Source: an uncultured Ruminococcus sp. (lineage in GTDB: Bacteria > Bacillota > Clostridia > Oscillospirales > Acutalibacteraceae). From it: 64,000 bases of DNA. The notes under the pieces were generated by a model that saw only the letters and a list, made by a program, of their open reading frames with translations, was not told where the DNA came from and ran no database searches. The translations under genes and the position numbers were made by a program. This document shows, in pieces, positions 43,306 to 53,127 of this stretch. Where the stretch lies: positions 26,207 to 90,206 of the forward strand of contig CAJODM010000012.1 of assembly GCA_905233755.1 (NCBI GenBank). Reading direction: 5' to 3'. Numbering within the stretch: position 1 is the first letter of the stretch; every line of letters starts with the position of its first letter.

Positions 43306-45354
43306 ATGAAGAAATGGACGACCCAAAAACTGAATAAGGAAAGCGCGCTTGCCATTTCTCAGAAGCATTCGCTGCCGATGCTGATCGCCATGCTGCTCGA
43401 TATCCGCGGGATTACCGACGATCAGCAGATCATCGACTTTCTCACCTTAGAGACGCTGACCGCCTCTCCGTTCGAGATACGCGATATGGACGTTGCCGCC
43501 GCACGCATCCGCGACGCCATCGAGAACTTTGAGAAGATCTGTATCTTCGGCGATTTTGATGCCGACGGCGTGACCTCGACTGCGCTGCTATATTCGTATC
43601 TGAGCGACATCGGCGCCGACGTGATGTACTATATCCCCTCGCGCGAGACCGAGGGTTACGGCATGAACAAGGACGCTGTTTCCAAGCTCTATGGGCAGGG
43701 CGTCAAGCTCATCATAACGGTCGATAACGGGATCGCCGCGGTGGATGAGATCGCCTATGCCAACGAGCTAAACATCGACACCGTCGTCACCGATCACCAC
43801 GCCGTTCCCGATGTTCTGCCCGATGCAGTCGCGGTGGTCGATCTTCACCGCCCCGACTGCCATAGTTCGTTTAAAGAATTATCGGGTGTCGGCGTCGCCT
43901 TCAAGTTGGTCCAGGCGATCGAGGGCGAGTATGCCGATGTCGACGGGCTGCTGGACAACTACTCGGACCTTGCGGCTCTGGGTACCATCGGCGACATCGT
44001 ATCGCTCACCGGTGAGAACCGCGTGCTCGTGAAGAACGGGCTGAGACATATCAACAACGGCGACCGCATCGGGATCGCCGCTCTGACCGACGCGTCCGGT
44101 ATTGCCGGACGGCGCATCACCTCGGGCAACATCTCGTTCACCTTGGTACCGCGCATCAACGCCGGCGGGCGGCTGGGGCTGTCCTCCAAGTCGGTGGCGA
44201 TGCTATTGTCCGAGGACGATGACTATGCCGCCGAGATCGCCGACGAGCTGTCGGCTGACAACACCGAACGACAGCAGATCGAGCGCGATATCCTCTCGGA
44301 TATCGACGACATGATCCGCGAGGATCCCCGCATCACCCAGAACCGCGTCATCGTCGTCAGCGGCGAGGGCTGGCACAAGGGCGTGATCGGGATCGTCGCC
44401 TCTCGTATCAAGGAGATCTACGGCAAGCCCGCGATCGTCATCTCGCTCGATGACGAGGTATGCCGCGCATCGGGACGGTCGGTCAAGGGATTCTCGCTGA
44501 TCGACGCGCTGTTCGCGTGTTCCGATCATCTTCTGCAGTGCGGCGGCCATCCCATGGCGGTCGGGCTGGGGATCCGACGGGGAGAGATCGAGCCGTTCAT
44601 CAGTGCGCTGAACGCCTATGCCGAGCAGCACCCCGTTCCTTTGCCGACACTCGAGCTCGACTGCAAGCTCAATCCCCTCCTGCTCTCGGTAGAGCTCGCG
44701 TCGGGGCTGGAGCTGCTCGAGCCGTTCGGCGCGGGGAACCCGACGCCGCTGTTCGGGCTGTACAACATGACGCTGCGCGATATCCGTGAGCTCGGCGGGG
44801 GCAAGCACCTGCGCCTTACGCTCAGCCGCGACAGCGCATCGGTACAGGCGATGCGGTTCTCGACCACGCTGTCCGAGTTCCCGTATCAGGTCGGCGATAT
44901 CGTCGATCTGGCGGTTACGCTGGACGTAAGTGTGTATAATAATACCGAGACCCTCTCTGTCATCATCCGCGAGATGCGGTTCTCGGGTCTGGATGAGGAC
45001 GAGTTTATTTCTTCAGAAGAAATTTTTTCTTCCTTCTGTCGAGGGGATGCGTTGAGCAGCGCCGACGCGCTCTCTATCACCCCCTCGCGCGAGGAGTTCG
45101 CGGTGGTCTACCGCTATCTGCGATCCCACAATGGCTATCGCTACAGCTTCGATACCCTCCTCTACCGCATCGGTGCATCATTGAACTACGGCAAGCTGCG
45201 GGTGATCCTCGAGTGCATGAACGAGCTTCGGCTGATCCGCATCTATGAGGGGATGTACGACTGCGAGATCGAGATGTGCGCGGTCAACGCTAAGGTGAAT
45301 CTGTCCGACAGCGTGATCATCAGAAAGTTACAGGAGGTGGCACAGCTTGACTGA
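43306..45354 (+). CDS. recJ: Single-stranded-DNA exonuclease RecJ
   Basis: 682 residues. The DHH domain motifs IFGDFDADGVTSTALL (about 79-94), TVDNGIA and VVTDHH, then DHHA1 with CGGHPMAVGL, an OB-fold domain, and a long C-terminal extension with a winged-helix-like end. 5'-3' exonuclease in recombination and repair. Two AT-rich islets lie inside: an exact TTCT-N5-AGAA at 45009-45021 and a near-match at 43866-43878. It overlaps relA by eight bases. Confidence 0.94.
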   Translation: MKKWTTQKLNKESALAISQKHSLPMLIAMLLDIRGITDDQQIIDFLTLETLTASPFEIRDMDVAAARIRDAIENFEKICIFGDFDADGVTSTALLYSYLSDIGADVMYYIPSRETEGYGMNKDAVSKLYGQGVKLIITVDNGIAAVDEIAYANELNIDTVVTDHHAVPDVLPDAVAVVDLHRPDCHSSFKELSGVGVAFKLVQAIEGEYADVDGLLDNYSDLAALGTIGDIVSLTGENRVLVKNGLRHINNGDRIGIAALTDASGIAGRRITSGNISFTLVPRINAGGRLGLSSKSVAMLLSEDDDYAAEIADELSADNTERQQIERDILSDIDDMIREDPRITQNRVIVVSGEGWHKGVIGIVASRIKEIYGKPAIVISLDDEVCRASGRSVKGFSLIDALFACSDHLLQCGGHPMAVGLGIRRGEIEPFISALNAYAEQHPVPLPTLELDCKLNPLLLSVELASGLELLEPFGAGNPTPLFGLYNMTLRDIRELGGGKHLRLTLSRDSASVQAMRFSTTLSEFPYQVGDIVDLAVTLDVSVYNNTETLSVIIREMRFSGLDEDEFISSEEIFSSFCRGDALSSADALSITPSREEFAVVYRYLRSHNGYRYSFDTLLYRIGASLNYGKLRVILECMNELRLIRIYEGMYDCEIEMCAVNAKVNLSDSVIIRKLQEVAQLD

Positions 45355-47539
45355 CATCATCCATTATCAAGACTTTGACGAGCTGCTCGATATCATCGAC
45401 AAGAGCCCGGTCCGCTATAATAAGAAGAAGATCAAGAAGGCGTACGAGCTCGCCTGTGTTGCCCACGGCGACCAGCGGCGCGTCTCGGGCGTGCCGTATA
45501 TCCTGCATCCGACCTCGGTGGCGTGTATCCTTGCCGATATGGGGATGGACACCGACTCGATCGTCGCAGCCCTGCTGCACGATACCGTCGAGGACACCGA
45601 CGTGACCCTCGACGATTTGTCCGACCAGTTTGGTGAGGAGGTCGCCGCGCTGGTTGACGGCCTGACCAAGATCCGCAAGATCCAGTACACCGACCGCGAG
45701 GAACGCCAGGCGGAGAACGTCCGCAAGATGCTCATCGCCATGTCCAACGACATCCGTGTCATCATCATCAAGCTTGCCGACCGGCTGCACAATATGCGCA
45801 CCATCGAGTGCGTCAGTGAGCAGAAGCGCCGTGACAAGGCGCTCGAGTGCATGGAGGTCTATGCCCCCATCGCGCACCGTCTGGGCATGAAGGCGATCAA
45901 GGAGGAGCTCGAGGATCTCTCGATTAGGTATCTCGATCCGGTCGGGTATCAGGAGATCGAGAAGGAGCTTGCCATGACCGAGAACGAGCGCAACGTCTTC
46001 ATCGAGGAGATCAAGCGCAAGATCCTCGACAAGATCGGCAAGAGCATCTCCAACGTCACCATCGACGGGCGCGTCAAGTCGATCATCTCCATCTATCGCA
46101 AGACCTATATGCAGGGTCGTGAGATGAACCAGATCTTCGACGTGTTCGCGGTGCGGGTGATCGTGAACACCATCGCCGACTGCTACAACGTCCTCGGGGT
46201 TGTCCACGATATCTTCACCCCGCTGCCCAACCGGTTCAAGGACTATATCTCGACCCCCAAGTCGAATATGTACCAGAGCTTGCATACCACGGTGTTCGAC
46301 AAGAGCGGCATCCCGTTCGAGATCCAGATCCGTACCTACGAGATGCACCATACCGCCGAGTACGGCATTGCCGCCCACTGGAAGTATAAGCTGCGAATGG
46401 GCCGCACCAAGCAGGATTCGCTCGAGGAGCGCCTCGTATGGATCCGCAAGATGCTCGAGACCCAGTCCGACTCCGACGACGCCACCGATATCGTCAAGAC
46501 CATCAAGTACGATCTGAGCGCGAACGAGGTCTATGTCTTCACCCCCAAGGGCGATGTCATCCAGCTCCCGTTCGGCGCAACTGCCATCGACATGGCATAT
46601 GCGATCCACTCGGGCGTCGGCAACCGCATGATCGGCGCCAAGGTGAACAACCGGATCGTGCCCATCGACTATCAGCTCCGCTCGGGCGATATCGTCGAGA
46701 TCCTGACCCAGAAGGAGGGCACCGGCCCCAAGCGCGACTGGCTCAAGATCGTCAAGACCAACTCTGCGCGCACCAAGATTCGCCAGTGGTTCAAGAAGGA
46801 GCGCCGCGAGGAGAACATCGTCGAAGGCAGGACGATGTTCGAGCACGAGCTCAAGAAGGCGGGGATGCAGTTCGAGAGCGACGATCTCGAGGAGTGCCTC
46901 AGCCCGATCCTTCAGCGGCACTACTGCAACTCGCTCGACGACTTCTATGCCTCTATCGGCTACGGCGGCATCCAGCTATGGAAGATCATGCCCCGTGTGC
47001 GCGAGATCTATACGAAGAAGTACAAGAAGACCGCCGAGGAGCCGACCCCCATCACCGAGGATCGCCCCCAAAAGGCCCGCCGGCATATCGGCTCGGGCGT
47101 CACCGTCGAGGGCGTGGACGACTGTCTGATCAAGTTCTCGCGGTGCTGTAACCCGCTGCCCGGCGACGAGATCATCGGCTATATCACCCGCGGGTTCGGC
47201 GTCAGCATCCACAAGCGCTCGTGCACCAACGTCCCCGAGCACCTCGATGATTGTGAGGAGCCCGAGCGGTGGGTCAGCGCTCACTGGGACGAGGATATCC
47301 ACGAGAGCTTCCAGTCCACGCTCGAGATCATCTGCAACGACCGCACCGGGTTCCTTGCCGATGTGACCAAGGAGTTGTCCGCGATGCGTATCTTCATCCA
47401 TATGCTCAACTCGCGCCAGCTCAAGGATAACCAGGCAATGGTGACCGTCACCATCGAGATCAACAACATGGATCACCTGCGTTCGGTGATGGCGCATCTT
47501 GGACACATCAACGGTATCGTGTCCATCACGAGGGTATAG
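45347..47539 (+). CDS. relA: Bifunctional (p)ppGpp synthetase/hydrolase
   Basis: Stringent-response enzyme (Rel). 730 residues: HD hydrolase domain (about 25-180; PYILHPTSVACIL, LLHDTVEDTD), synthetase domain (about 230-345; RFKDYISTPKSNMYQSLHT), TGS (about 390-450; EVYVFTPKGDVIQLPFGATAIDMAYAIHS), zinc-finger/conserved-Cys region (SRCCNPLPGDEIIGYITRG) and a C-terminal ACT. Both catalytic halves look intact. Start is TTG, with AGGAGGTGG upstream. Confidence 0.96.
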   Translation: MTDIIHYQDFDELLDIIDKSPVRYNKKKIKKAYELACVAHGDQRRVSGVPYILHPTSVACILADMGMDTDSIVAALLHDTVEDTDVTLDDLSDQFGEEVAALVDGLTKIRKIQYTDREERQAENVRKMLIAMSNDIRVIIIKLADRLHNMRTIECVSEQKRRDKALECMEVYAPIAHRLGMKAIKEELEDLSIRYLDPVGYQEIEKELAMTENERNVFIEEIKRKILDKIGKSISNVTIDGRVKSIISIYRKTYMQGREMNQIFDVFAVRVIVNTIADCYNVLGVVHDIFTPLPNRFKDYISTPKSNMYQSLHTTVFDKSGIPFEIQIRTYEMHHTAEYGIAAHWKYKLRMGRTKQDSLEERLVWIRKMLETQSDSDDATDIVKTIKYDLSANEVYVFTPKGDVIQLPFGATAIDMAYAIHSGVGNRMIGAKVNNRIVPIDYQLRSGDIVEILTQKEGTGPKRDWLKIVKTNSARTKIRQWFKKERREENIVEGRTMFEHELKKAGMQFESDDLEECLSPILQRHYCNSLDDFYASIGYGGIQLWKIMPRVREIYTKKYKKTAEEPTPITEDRPQKARRHIGSGVTVEGVDDCLIKFSRCCNPLPGDEIIGYITRGFGVSIHKRSCTNVPEHLDDCEEPERWVSAHWDEDIHESFQSTLEIICNDRTGFLADVTKELSAMRIFIHMLNSRQLKDNQAMVTVTIEINNMDHLRSVMAHLGHINGIVSITRV

Positions 47540-47541
47540 CG

Positions 47542-47997
47542 ATGAGAGCGGTACTGCAACGTGTGACCCATGCCGCCGTGTCGGTCGGCGATAGGATCGT
47601 CGGCGCGATCGATAAGGGGCTTTTGATCCTGCTCGGGGTGGTCGACGGCGATACCCCGCGTGACGCCGAGGTGCTTGCCGACAAGATCGCGAACCTGCGA
47701 ATCTTCTCGGATGATGACGGGCGGATGAACCTGTCGGCGCTCTCGGTCGGCGGCAGCGCGCTGGTGATCTCTCAGTTCACCCTGTGCGCCGATTGCAGCC
47801 ACGGGCGGCGTCCCGATTTCTTCTCGGCGGCAAAGCCCGCGATCGCCGAGGAACTGTATTTATATTTCTGTGAAAGAATGAAAGCCGCCGGTATCTCCGC
47901 CGTCGAGAAGGGTATCTTCGGTGCAGATATGCAGGTCGAGCTTCTCAACGACGGCCCCGTCACCATCCTGTTGGATACGAAGGATATGAAGAAATGA
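47542..47997 (+). CDS. dtd: D-aminoacyl-tRNA deacylase
   Basis: Removes D-amino acids and glycine from mischarged tRNAs. 151 residues with the dimer active-site motifs SQFTLCAD and GPVT (NDGPVTILLDT). Two bases after relA, as in Bacillus (relA-dtd). A TTCT-N5-AGAA islet (47866-47878) encodes LYFCERMK in AT-rich codons. Overlaps the next gene by four bases. Confidence 0.96.
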   Translation: MRAVLQRVTHAAVSVGDRIVGAIDKGLLILLGVVDGDTPRDAEVLADKIANLRIFSDDDGRMNLSALSVGGSALVISQFTLCADCSHGRRPDFFSAAKPAIAEELYLYFCERMKAAGISAVEKGIFGADMQVELLNDGPVTILLDTKDMKK

Positions 47998-48614
47998 TCA
48001 AGATTGACAACTTTATCGTCGGCGAGATACAGACCAACTGCTATCTGCTCGAGGACGACGCGACCGGACGGCTGCTGGTGATCGACCCGGGCGACGATTC
48101 GCCCGCGCTGATCGACGAGATCGAGCATAGGGGAGGGGAGCTTGACTATATCCTCCTGACGCACGGCCACTATGACCATATCATCGGGGTCGCGTCGCTG
48201 TGCCGCCGCTATCACCCGACCGTCTGCGCGTGCGAGCAGGAGATGCCGCTGCTCAGCTCCGGTATCTACAACCGCTCGTCGGTGCACAACATCCGGCTCA
48301 ACTCCTTTGCGGTCGACCGGCTGCTGTCCGACGGCGACGTCATCGAGCTGGGCGAGAGCCGGTTGACCTTCCTCCATACCCCGGGGCATACCGCGGGCTC
48401 GGGATGCTATTTGACCGAGAACTACCTGTTCTCGGGCGATACCATCTTCTGCGAGAGCATCGGGCGCACCGATCTGCCCACCGGGGATCCTGCCGCTATG
48501 CGCCGCTCGGTCGAGCGGGTGAAGAACCTTGACGGCGACCTCTATATCTTTCCGGGGCACGACATCCCCTCCACCCTCGACCATGAGCGAAAGTACAACC
48601 CCTTTATGCAATAA
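47994..48614 (+). CDS. MBL-fold metallohydrolase (glyoxalase II-like)
   Basis: 206-residue zinc hydrolase: THGHYDH metal motif (about 59-65), TPGHTAGSGCY, SGDTIF and the C-terminal GHD. Similar to YqgX-type hydroxyacylglutathione hydrolase-like proteins; the true substrate is uncertain. ATGA overlap with dtd and only one base before hemZ, so translationally coupled. Confidence 0.9.
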   Translation: MIKIDNFIVGEIQTNCYLLEDDATGRLLVIDPGDDSPALIDEIEHRGGELDYILLTHGHYDHIIGVASLCRRYHPTVCACEQEMPLLSSGIYNRSSVHNIRLNSFAVDRLLSDGDVIELGESRLTFLHTPGHTAGSGCYLTENYLFSGDTIFCESIGRTDLPTGDPAAMRRSVERVKNLDGDLYIFPGHDIPSTLDHERKYNPFMQ

Positions 48615-48615
48615 C

Positions 48616-50046
48616 ATGAACCTGTATATCCGTAACCACCCCTATCATTATGAGATGGAGAACCTCACCCGCGCGTTCCTCTTCGCGTCCCCGGTTAGGG
48701 TGCTCCGCGATCCCGATATGCTGATCGAGCCGTATATCCTGACGTGTGTCTCTGATGACGTCTCGGTCGAGCTTGCGGACGGTGACTTCTGCCGCGTACT
48801 TCGTTGCGACAGGGGAGAGGACGACGAGCTCTCGATGGCGCGGCTGCTCTATGCGCTGCTGTCCGACTATACCGGTCGGACGCTGCCGTGGGGCGTGCTC
48901 ACCGGCGTGCGTCCGGTCAAGCTGTTCTCCCGATTGTGTGACGAGCGGGGTGTGCTGGGCGCGTCGGCGTACTTTCGCGAGCAGCTCCTCGTCAGCGACG
49001 AGAAGATTCGGCTGTGCGAGCGCGTCAGAGACGCCCAGCGCGACGTCATCGCGCGATCGTCCCGTCGATCCTTCTCGTTATATGTGTCGATCCCGTTCTG
49101 TCCCACGCGGTGCAGCTACTGCTCCTTTGTGTCCCAGTCGATCGAGCATGCACGGGGGCTGATCGACGACTATCTGCCGTGCCTGTTGCGCGAGCTGTCC
49201 TATACTGCGTCGCTCGCCCGCGCGTTGTCGCTGCAGCTCGAGTCCGTCTATATCGGCGGCGGTACGCCCACCACCCTGTCGGCAGCGGCGCTCGATACCC
49301 TGCTGTCTGCTATCAGCGCGGATTTCGATCTGTCCGCTTGTCAGGAGTTCACGGTCGAAGCGGGTCGTCCCGACACCGTCACGCGCGAGAAGCTCGACGT
49401 CCTGTTCCGCCGCGGCGTCACCCGCATCTCGATCAACCCCCAGACCTTTTCTGACGAGGTGCTCGAGACCATCGGCCGCCGCCATACCTCCCGCCAGACG
49501 CTCGACGCGTTCTCTTTGGCGCGAGATGTCCCCATGAACAACATCAACATGGACCTCATCGCCGGGCTGTCGGGCGATACGCCCGACTCGTTTCGCCGTT
49601 CGGTCGATACCGCGCTGTCGCTCTCGCCCGAGAGCATCACCGTGCATACCCTTGCGATCAAGCGCAGCGCACGCATCGACGCCGCCTCCAGTGCGCGCGA
49701 GTTCACCGCTACCGGCGAGATGGTCGACTATGCGACCCGTGCGCTCACGGATGCGGGCTACATCCCCTACTATCTCTATCGCCAGTCAAAGATGCTCTCG
49801 AACCTCGAGAACATCGGCTGGGCACGCGATGGGTACATCAGCCCCTACAACATCTATATCATGGAGGAGACCCATTCGATCCTCGCCTGCGGCGCGGGCG
49901 GGGTGACTAAGCTCCGCGATACCGGGTCGAACCACATCGAGCGCATATTTAACTTCAAGTTTCCGTATGAATATATCGGCAGATTTGACGAAATGATAGC
50001 CCGAAAGTCCGCCGTTACCGCTTTTTATGGTGAATATAACAAATAG
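48616..50046 (+). CDS. hemZ: HemZ-type radical SAM coproporphyrinogen dehydrogenase homologue
   Basis: 476 residues: an N-terminal clostridial extension, then a radical SAM core with the 4Fe-4S motif CPTRCSYCSF (about 161-170), GGGTPTTLS, EAGRPDTVT and RISINPQTFSDEVL. HemZ relatives follow relA-dtd in many clostridia. Whether it makes protoporphyrinogen is uncertain since no other haem genes are present here. The ATG at 48616 starts one base after the upstream stop; no strong ribosome site, fitting coupling. Confidence 0.9.
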   Translation: MNLYIRNHPYHYEMENLTRAFLFASPVRVLRDPDMLIEPYILTCVSDDVSVELADGDFCRVLRCDRGEDDELSMARLLYALLSDYTGRTLPWGVLTGVRPVKLFSRLCDERGVLGASAYFREQLLVSDEKIRLCERVRDAQRDVIARSSRRSFSLYVSIPFCPTRCSYCSFVSQSIEHARGLIDDYLPCLLRELSYTASLARALSLQLESVYIGGGTPTTLSAAALDTLLSAISADFDLSACQEFTVEAGRPDTVTREKLDVLFRRGVTRISINPQTFSDEVLETIGRRHTSRQTLDAFSLARDVPMNNINMDLIAGLSGDTPDSFRRSVDTALSLSPESITVHTLAIKRSARIDAASSAREFTATGEMVDYATRALTDAGYIPYYLYRQSKMLSNLENIGWARDGYISPYNIYIMEETHSILACGAGGVTKLRDTGSNHIERIFNFKFPYEYIGRFDEMIARKSAVTAFYGEYNK

Positions 50047-50058
50047 CGTTGTTTTTGC

Positions 50059-50086
50059 TTGCATTTTTTTTATGGTGTGCTAAAAT
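50059..50086 (+). promoter_or_regulatory. Sigma-A promoter of the spoVB-like gene
   Basis: TTGCAT, 16-base spacer (eight T in a row), TAAAAT. Confidence 0.65.
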
Positions 50087-50123
50087 ACCTATTTGATAAG
50101 CCAACAGTATTGGAGATTGTTCC

Positions 50124-51917
50124 ATGCAGAAGAATCAGTTGAAACAGAATAGCTCCCAAACCTTCCTCAAGGGCGCCATGATCATGAGCATCAGCATGAT
50201 CGTCGTAAAGCTTCTGGGGATGCTCTTCAAGGTGATGCTCACCCGCCTGTACACCAATTTCGGCGACGAGTTCGCCGGTATCGGCACCGGGCTTTTGAAC
50301 AACGCCTATGAGGTGTATAACCCGCTGTTCACGCTGGCGACCGCCGGTTTTCCGATCGCGGTATCGCGCCTCATCTCCGAGAGCATCGCCCAGAAACGCT
50401 ACAGGGACGTCGCCCAGATCCACAGGGTGTCGAAGCCGTTCTTCATCTTGATGGGTGCGGTGTGCTTCCTCTTGATGGTAGGGGTCAGCTTTGTCTATAT
50501 CCGTATCATCAAGTCGCCGTACTCGATCTACTCGATGATGACGCTCGCGCCGTCGGTGTTCTTCGGGTGTCTGGTGTCTATCTACCGCGGCTACTATGAA
50601 GGACAGCGAAACATGTTCCCGACCGCGGTGTCCGAGGTGATCGAGGCGCTGTGCAAGGTGTTCATCGGGCTGTCGCTCGCGTTCCTTGTGATGACGATCG
50701 GGATGAACGAGTTCACCGTCTATGGCACCGTGTTCGGCCGCGCGTTCGCATCGCCCTATGACGCGATGTATACCCTGCTCGCCTACTCGGTCGCAAGCGC
50801 TATCGCCGGCATATCGCTCGGCTCGCTCGGAGCGTTTCTGTTCCTTCGGATCTACTATATCAAGCACAAGTTCGTCGTCCCCGACGATCAGCTTGCCGAT
50901 ACCGTTGATGCACGGTCGCGGCGCGAGACCTTCAACCTGCTGCTCAAGACCGCTATCCCCATCGGGCTTGCCGCGCTGGTGATGAGCGCGTCGGCGTCTA
51001 TCGACACGCTGGTGATTCAGAACGTGCTGTATCATACCGCGACGGTGAACCGCGAGGGGTTGCTCGCCCAGTATGACGCGTCCCAACTCGAGAGCATGAT
51101 ACCGCTGAACCCTACATCCGACAACCCCATCACCATCCACACCTATCTCATGGGCGCGTTCAGCTATGCTTTGACGATCATGCAGCTCGTCACCACCCTG
51201 ACCCAGGCGTTCGGCACCTCGGCGATGCCGTCGGTCACCGCCGCCTATACCAAGGGCGATAAGACCGAGCTCAAGAAGAGCATCGAGACAGTGCTCAAGC
51301 TGACGATGCTGTTCACCCTGCCGGCGGGGCTGGGGCTGTTCGCGATTCCGTATCCGATCATCTCGCTGTTGTACACCGGCTACTCTGCCGAGATCGGCTC
51401 TCATGTGCTGCGCGTGATGGGGCTCTCGGTGATCGTGATCGCTGTCAGCACCCCGATCTGCAGCATGCTGCAGGGGGTGGGCAGGGTCGATCTGCCGCTG
51501 AAGCTCTATGCCATCGCCATGGCGATGAAGATCGCGCTCAACTACCTGTTCGTCAGCAACGTGCGGATCAACATCGTCGGCGCGACGGTCGGCTCGCTGG
51601 TCGCGTACCTCTTCGTCTGTATCGTCGGGATGTACTTTCTCATCAAGCGCGCGGGCGTTGTCCCCGACTTTGTGAACACGACCCTCAAGCCCCTTTTGGC
51701 GGCTGTCGGATGCGGTGTGACGGCGTTTTTTGCCTATCGGCTGTTCTCGACCCTGCTCGGTGCGACGGTCTCGACGCTGTTGTCGATCGTCTCTGCAGCG
51801 GTGATATACGTCATTTTGCTGCTGATTTTGCGTACTTTCAGCGAATCTGAGGTCAATATGCTGCCAAAAAGTAAAAATCTTGTAACAATCCTTGCAAAAT
51901 GCCATCTGTTAAGGTAG
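50124..51917 (+). CDS. spoVB: SpoVB/MurJ-superfamily lipid flippase
   Basis: 597-residue polytopic protein (about 14 helices) of the MOP flippase superfamily: SSQTFLKGAMIMSISMIVVKLLGMLFKV at the start, GFPIAVSRLISE, then MLQGVGRVDLPLK and GATVGSLVAY. The position directly before mazG-rqcP-yabP-yabQ-divIC-yabR equals Bacillus yabM/spoVB, supporting a role in spore cortex precursor transport; a general lipid II flippase role cannot be excluded. The stop codon TAG overlaps the -10 of the mazG promoter. Confidence 0.88.
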   Translation: MQKNQLKQNSSQTFLKGAMIMSISMIVVKLLGMLFKVMLTRLYTNFGDEFAGIGTGLLNNAYEVYNPLFTLATAGFPIAVSRLISESIAQKRYRDVAQIHRVSKPFFILMGAVCFLLMVGVSFVYIRIIKSPYSIYSMMTLAPSVFFGCLVSIYRGYYEGQRNMFPTAVSEVIEALCKVFIGLSLAFLVMTIGMNEFTVYGTVFGRAFASPYDAMYTLLAYSVASAIAGISLGSLGAFLFLRIYYIKHKFVVPDDQLADTVDARSRRETFNLLLKTAIPIGLAALVMSASASIDTLVIQNVLYHTATVNREGLLAQYDASQLESMIPLNPTSDNPITIHTYLMGAFSYALTIMQLVTTLTQAFGTSAMPSVTAAYTKGDKTELKKSIETVLKLTMLFTLPAGLGLFAIPYPIISLLYTGYSAEIGSHVLRVMGLSVIVIAVSTPICSMLQGVGRVDLPLKLYAIAMAMKIALNYLFVSNVRINIVGATVGSLVAYLFVCIVGMYFLIKRAGVVPDFVNTTLKPLLAAVGCGVTAFFAYRLFSTLLGATVSTLLSIVSAAVIYVILLLILRTFSESEVNMLPKSKNLVTILAKCHLLR

Positions 51918-51920
51918 AAT
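51892..51920 (+). promoter_or_regulatory. Sigma-A promoter of mazG inside the spoVB 3' end
   Basis: TTGCAA, 17-base spacer, TAGAAT; the -10 overlaps the spoVB stop codon. Confidence 0.65.
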
Positions 51921-51962
51921 ACTAGATGAAATCTGAACTTTTTGGGATTTTCGGAGGCAGGC

Positions 51963-52751
51963 ATGAACTTTGACAGGAAGGAACGATATGATATCTCCGA
52001 CCTTATAGAGATTATGCACCTTCTCCGCGCTCCCGACGGCTGTCCGTGGGACAAGGTTCAGACGCACGCGAGCATCCGCCAGAACTTCATCGAAGAGACG
52101 TACGAGGCGGTCGAGGCGATCGACACCGAGGACTACGACCTTCTGCGCGAGGAACTGGGCGATGTGCTCATGCAGGTCATCTTTCATGCCATCATGGAGG
52201 AGGAGACCGGTCGGTTCACCTTTGACGATGTGTGCAACGACGTGTGCCATAAGCTGATCGTCCGCCATCCCCATGTGTTCGCCGATACTATCGCCGACAC
52301 CCCCGACGAGGTGCTCCGCAACTGGGACGCCATCAAGATGCGCACCCATCAGCAGACCACCTATGCCGACGCGGTCGACGCGGTCGCCCGTTCCCTTCCC
52401 GCGCTGATGCGCGCCCAGAAGGTGCAGAAGCGCGCATCAAAGTCCGGCTTTGATATCGAGAACGTCGACGGCGCGTTCGATAAGATCCTCGAGGAGCATG
52501 ACGAGCTGCGGCTCGCCGACCTCTCGCGCGAGGATCCCGATCGCCTGACAGAGGAGCTCGGCGATCTGCTGTTCTCGGTGGTGAACACCGCGCGGTTCCT
52601 CGGCGTTGATGCCGAGCTGGCGCTGACGCGGGCGACCGAGAAGTTCGCTACCCGTTTCCGCAAGGTGGAGCAGCTTTGCATCGAGCGGAACATTGACATG
52701 AAGTCGACCCCGATCCCGTTAATTGATTCCCTTTGGGAAGAAGTTAAATAA
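51963..52751 (+). CDS. mazG: Nucleoside triphosphate pyrophosphohydrolase MazG
   Basis: 262 residues with two MazG domains: motif [33 protein letters not shown] then [16 protein letters not shown] (metal-binding E/D residues), and a second weaker repeat near [19 protein letters not shown]. It cleans up non-canonical NTPs. Equivalent to the C-terminal part of Bacillus yabN. The ATG at 51963 follows TCGGAGGCAG. Confidence 0.93.
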   Translation: MNFDRKERYDISDLIEIMHLLRAPDGCPWDKVQTHASIRQNFIEETYEAVEAIDTEDYDLLREELGDVLMQVIFHAIMEEETGRFTFDDVCNDVCHKLIVRHPHVFADTIADTPDEVLRNWDAIKMRTHQQTTYADAVDAVARSLPALMRAQKVQKRASKSGFDIENVDGAFDKILEEHDELRLADLSREDPDRLTEELGDLLFSVVNTARFLGVDAELALTRATEKFATRFRKVEQLCIERNIDMKSTPIPLIDSLWEEVK

Positions 52752-52789
52752 ATCGCGGCACTGACCGCAAATTTTTGGAGGAAACTAAA

Positions 52790-53065
52790 ATGAAAAAGAC
52801 TGAACTCATCGCTGCTGTTGCAGAAAAGGCAGGCATCTCGAAGAAGGACGCTGAGGCAGCCGTCTCCGCTACCTTTGACACCATCGTTGACACCATCGCT
52901 GCCGGCGACAAGATCCAGCTTGTCGGCTTTGGTACCTTCGAGAGAAGAGAGCGCAACGCGCGCACCGGTTGTGACCCCAGAACCAACGCGAAGATCGAGA
53001 TCCCCGCGTCCAAGGTTCCCGCTTTCAAGGCCGGCAAGGCGTTCAAGGAAGCTGTCAACAAGTAA
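52790..53065 (+). CDS. hup: DNA-binding protein HU
   Basis: 91-residue histone-like nucleoid protein: [22 protein letters not shown] start, [16 protein letters not shown] beta-arm with the DNA-intercalating region, and [11 protein letters not shown] end. Strong TTGGAGGAAA ribosome site. Sits inside the yab cluster between mazG and rqcP. Confidence 0.97.
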   Translation: MKKTELIAAVAEKAGISKKDAEAAVSATFDTIVDTIAAGDKIQLVGFGTFERRERNARTGCDPRTNAKIEIPASKVPAFKAGKAFKEAVNK

Positions 53066-53084
53066 TTTATACCCCAGCGTATGA

Positions 53085-53116
53085 GAGCCGGCTGCCACAG
53101 CCGGCTCCCAGTTTTT
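53085..53116 (+). terminator. Terminator between hup and rqcP
   Basis: Perfect 10-bp stem GAGCCGGCTG/CAGCCGGCTC, CCA loop, then CCAGTTTTTT. The T-run directly abuts the GGAGG of rqcP, so folding and translation of the next gene may interact. Confidence 0.75.
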
Positions 53117-53127
53117 TGGAGGATAAC

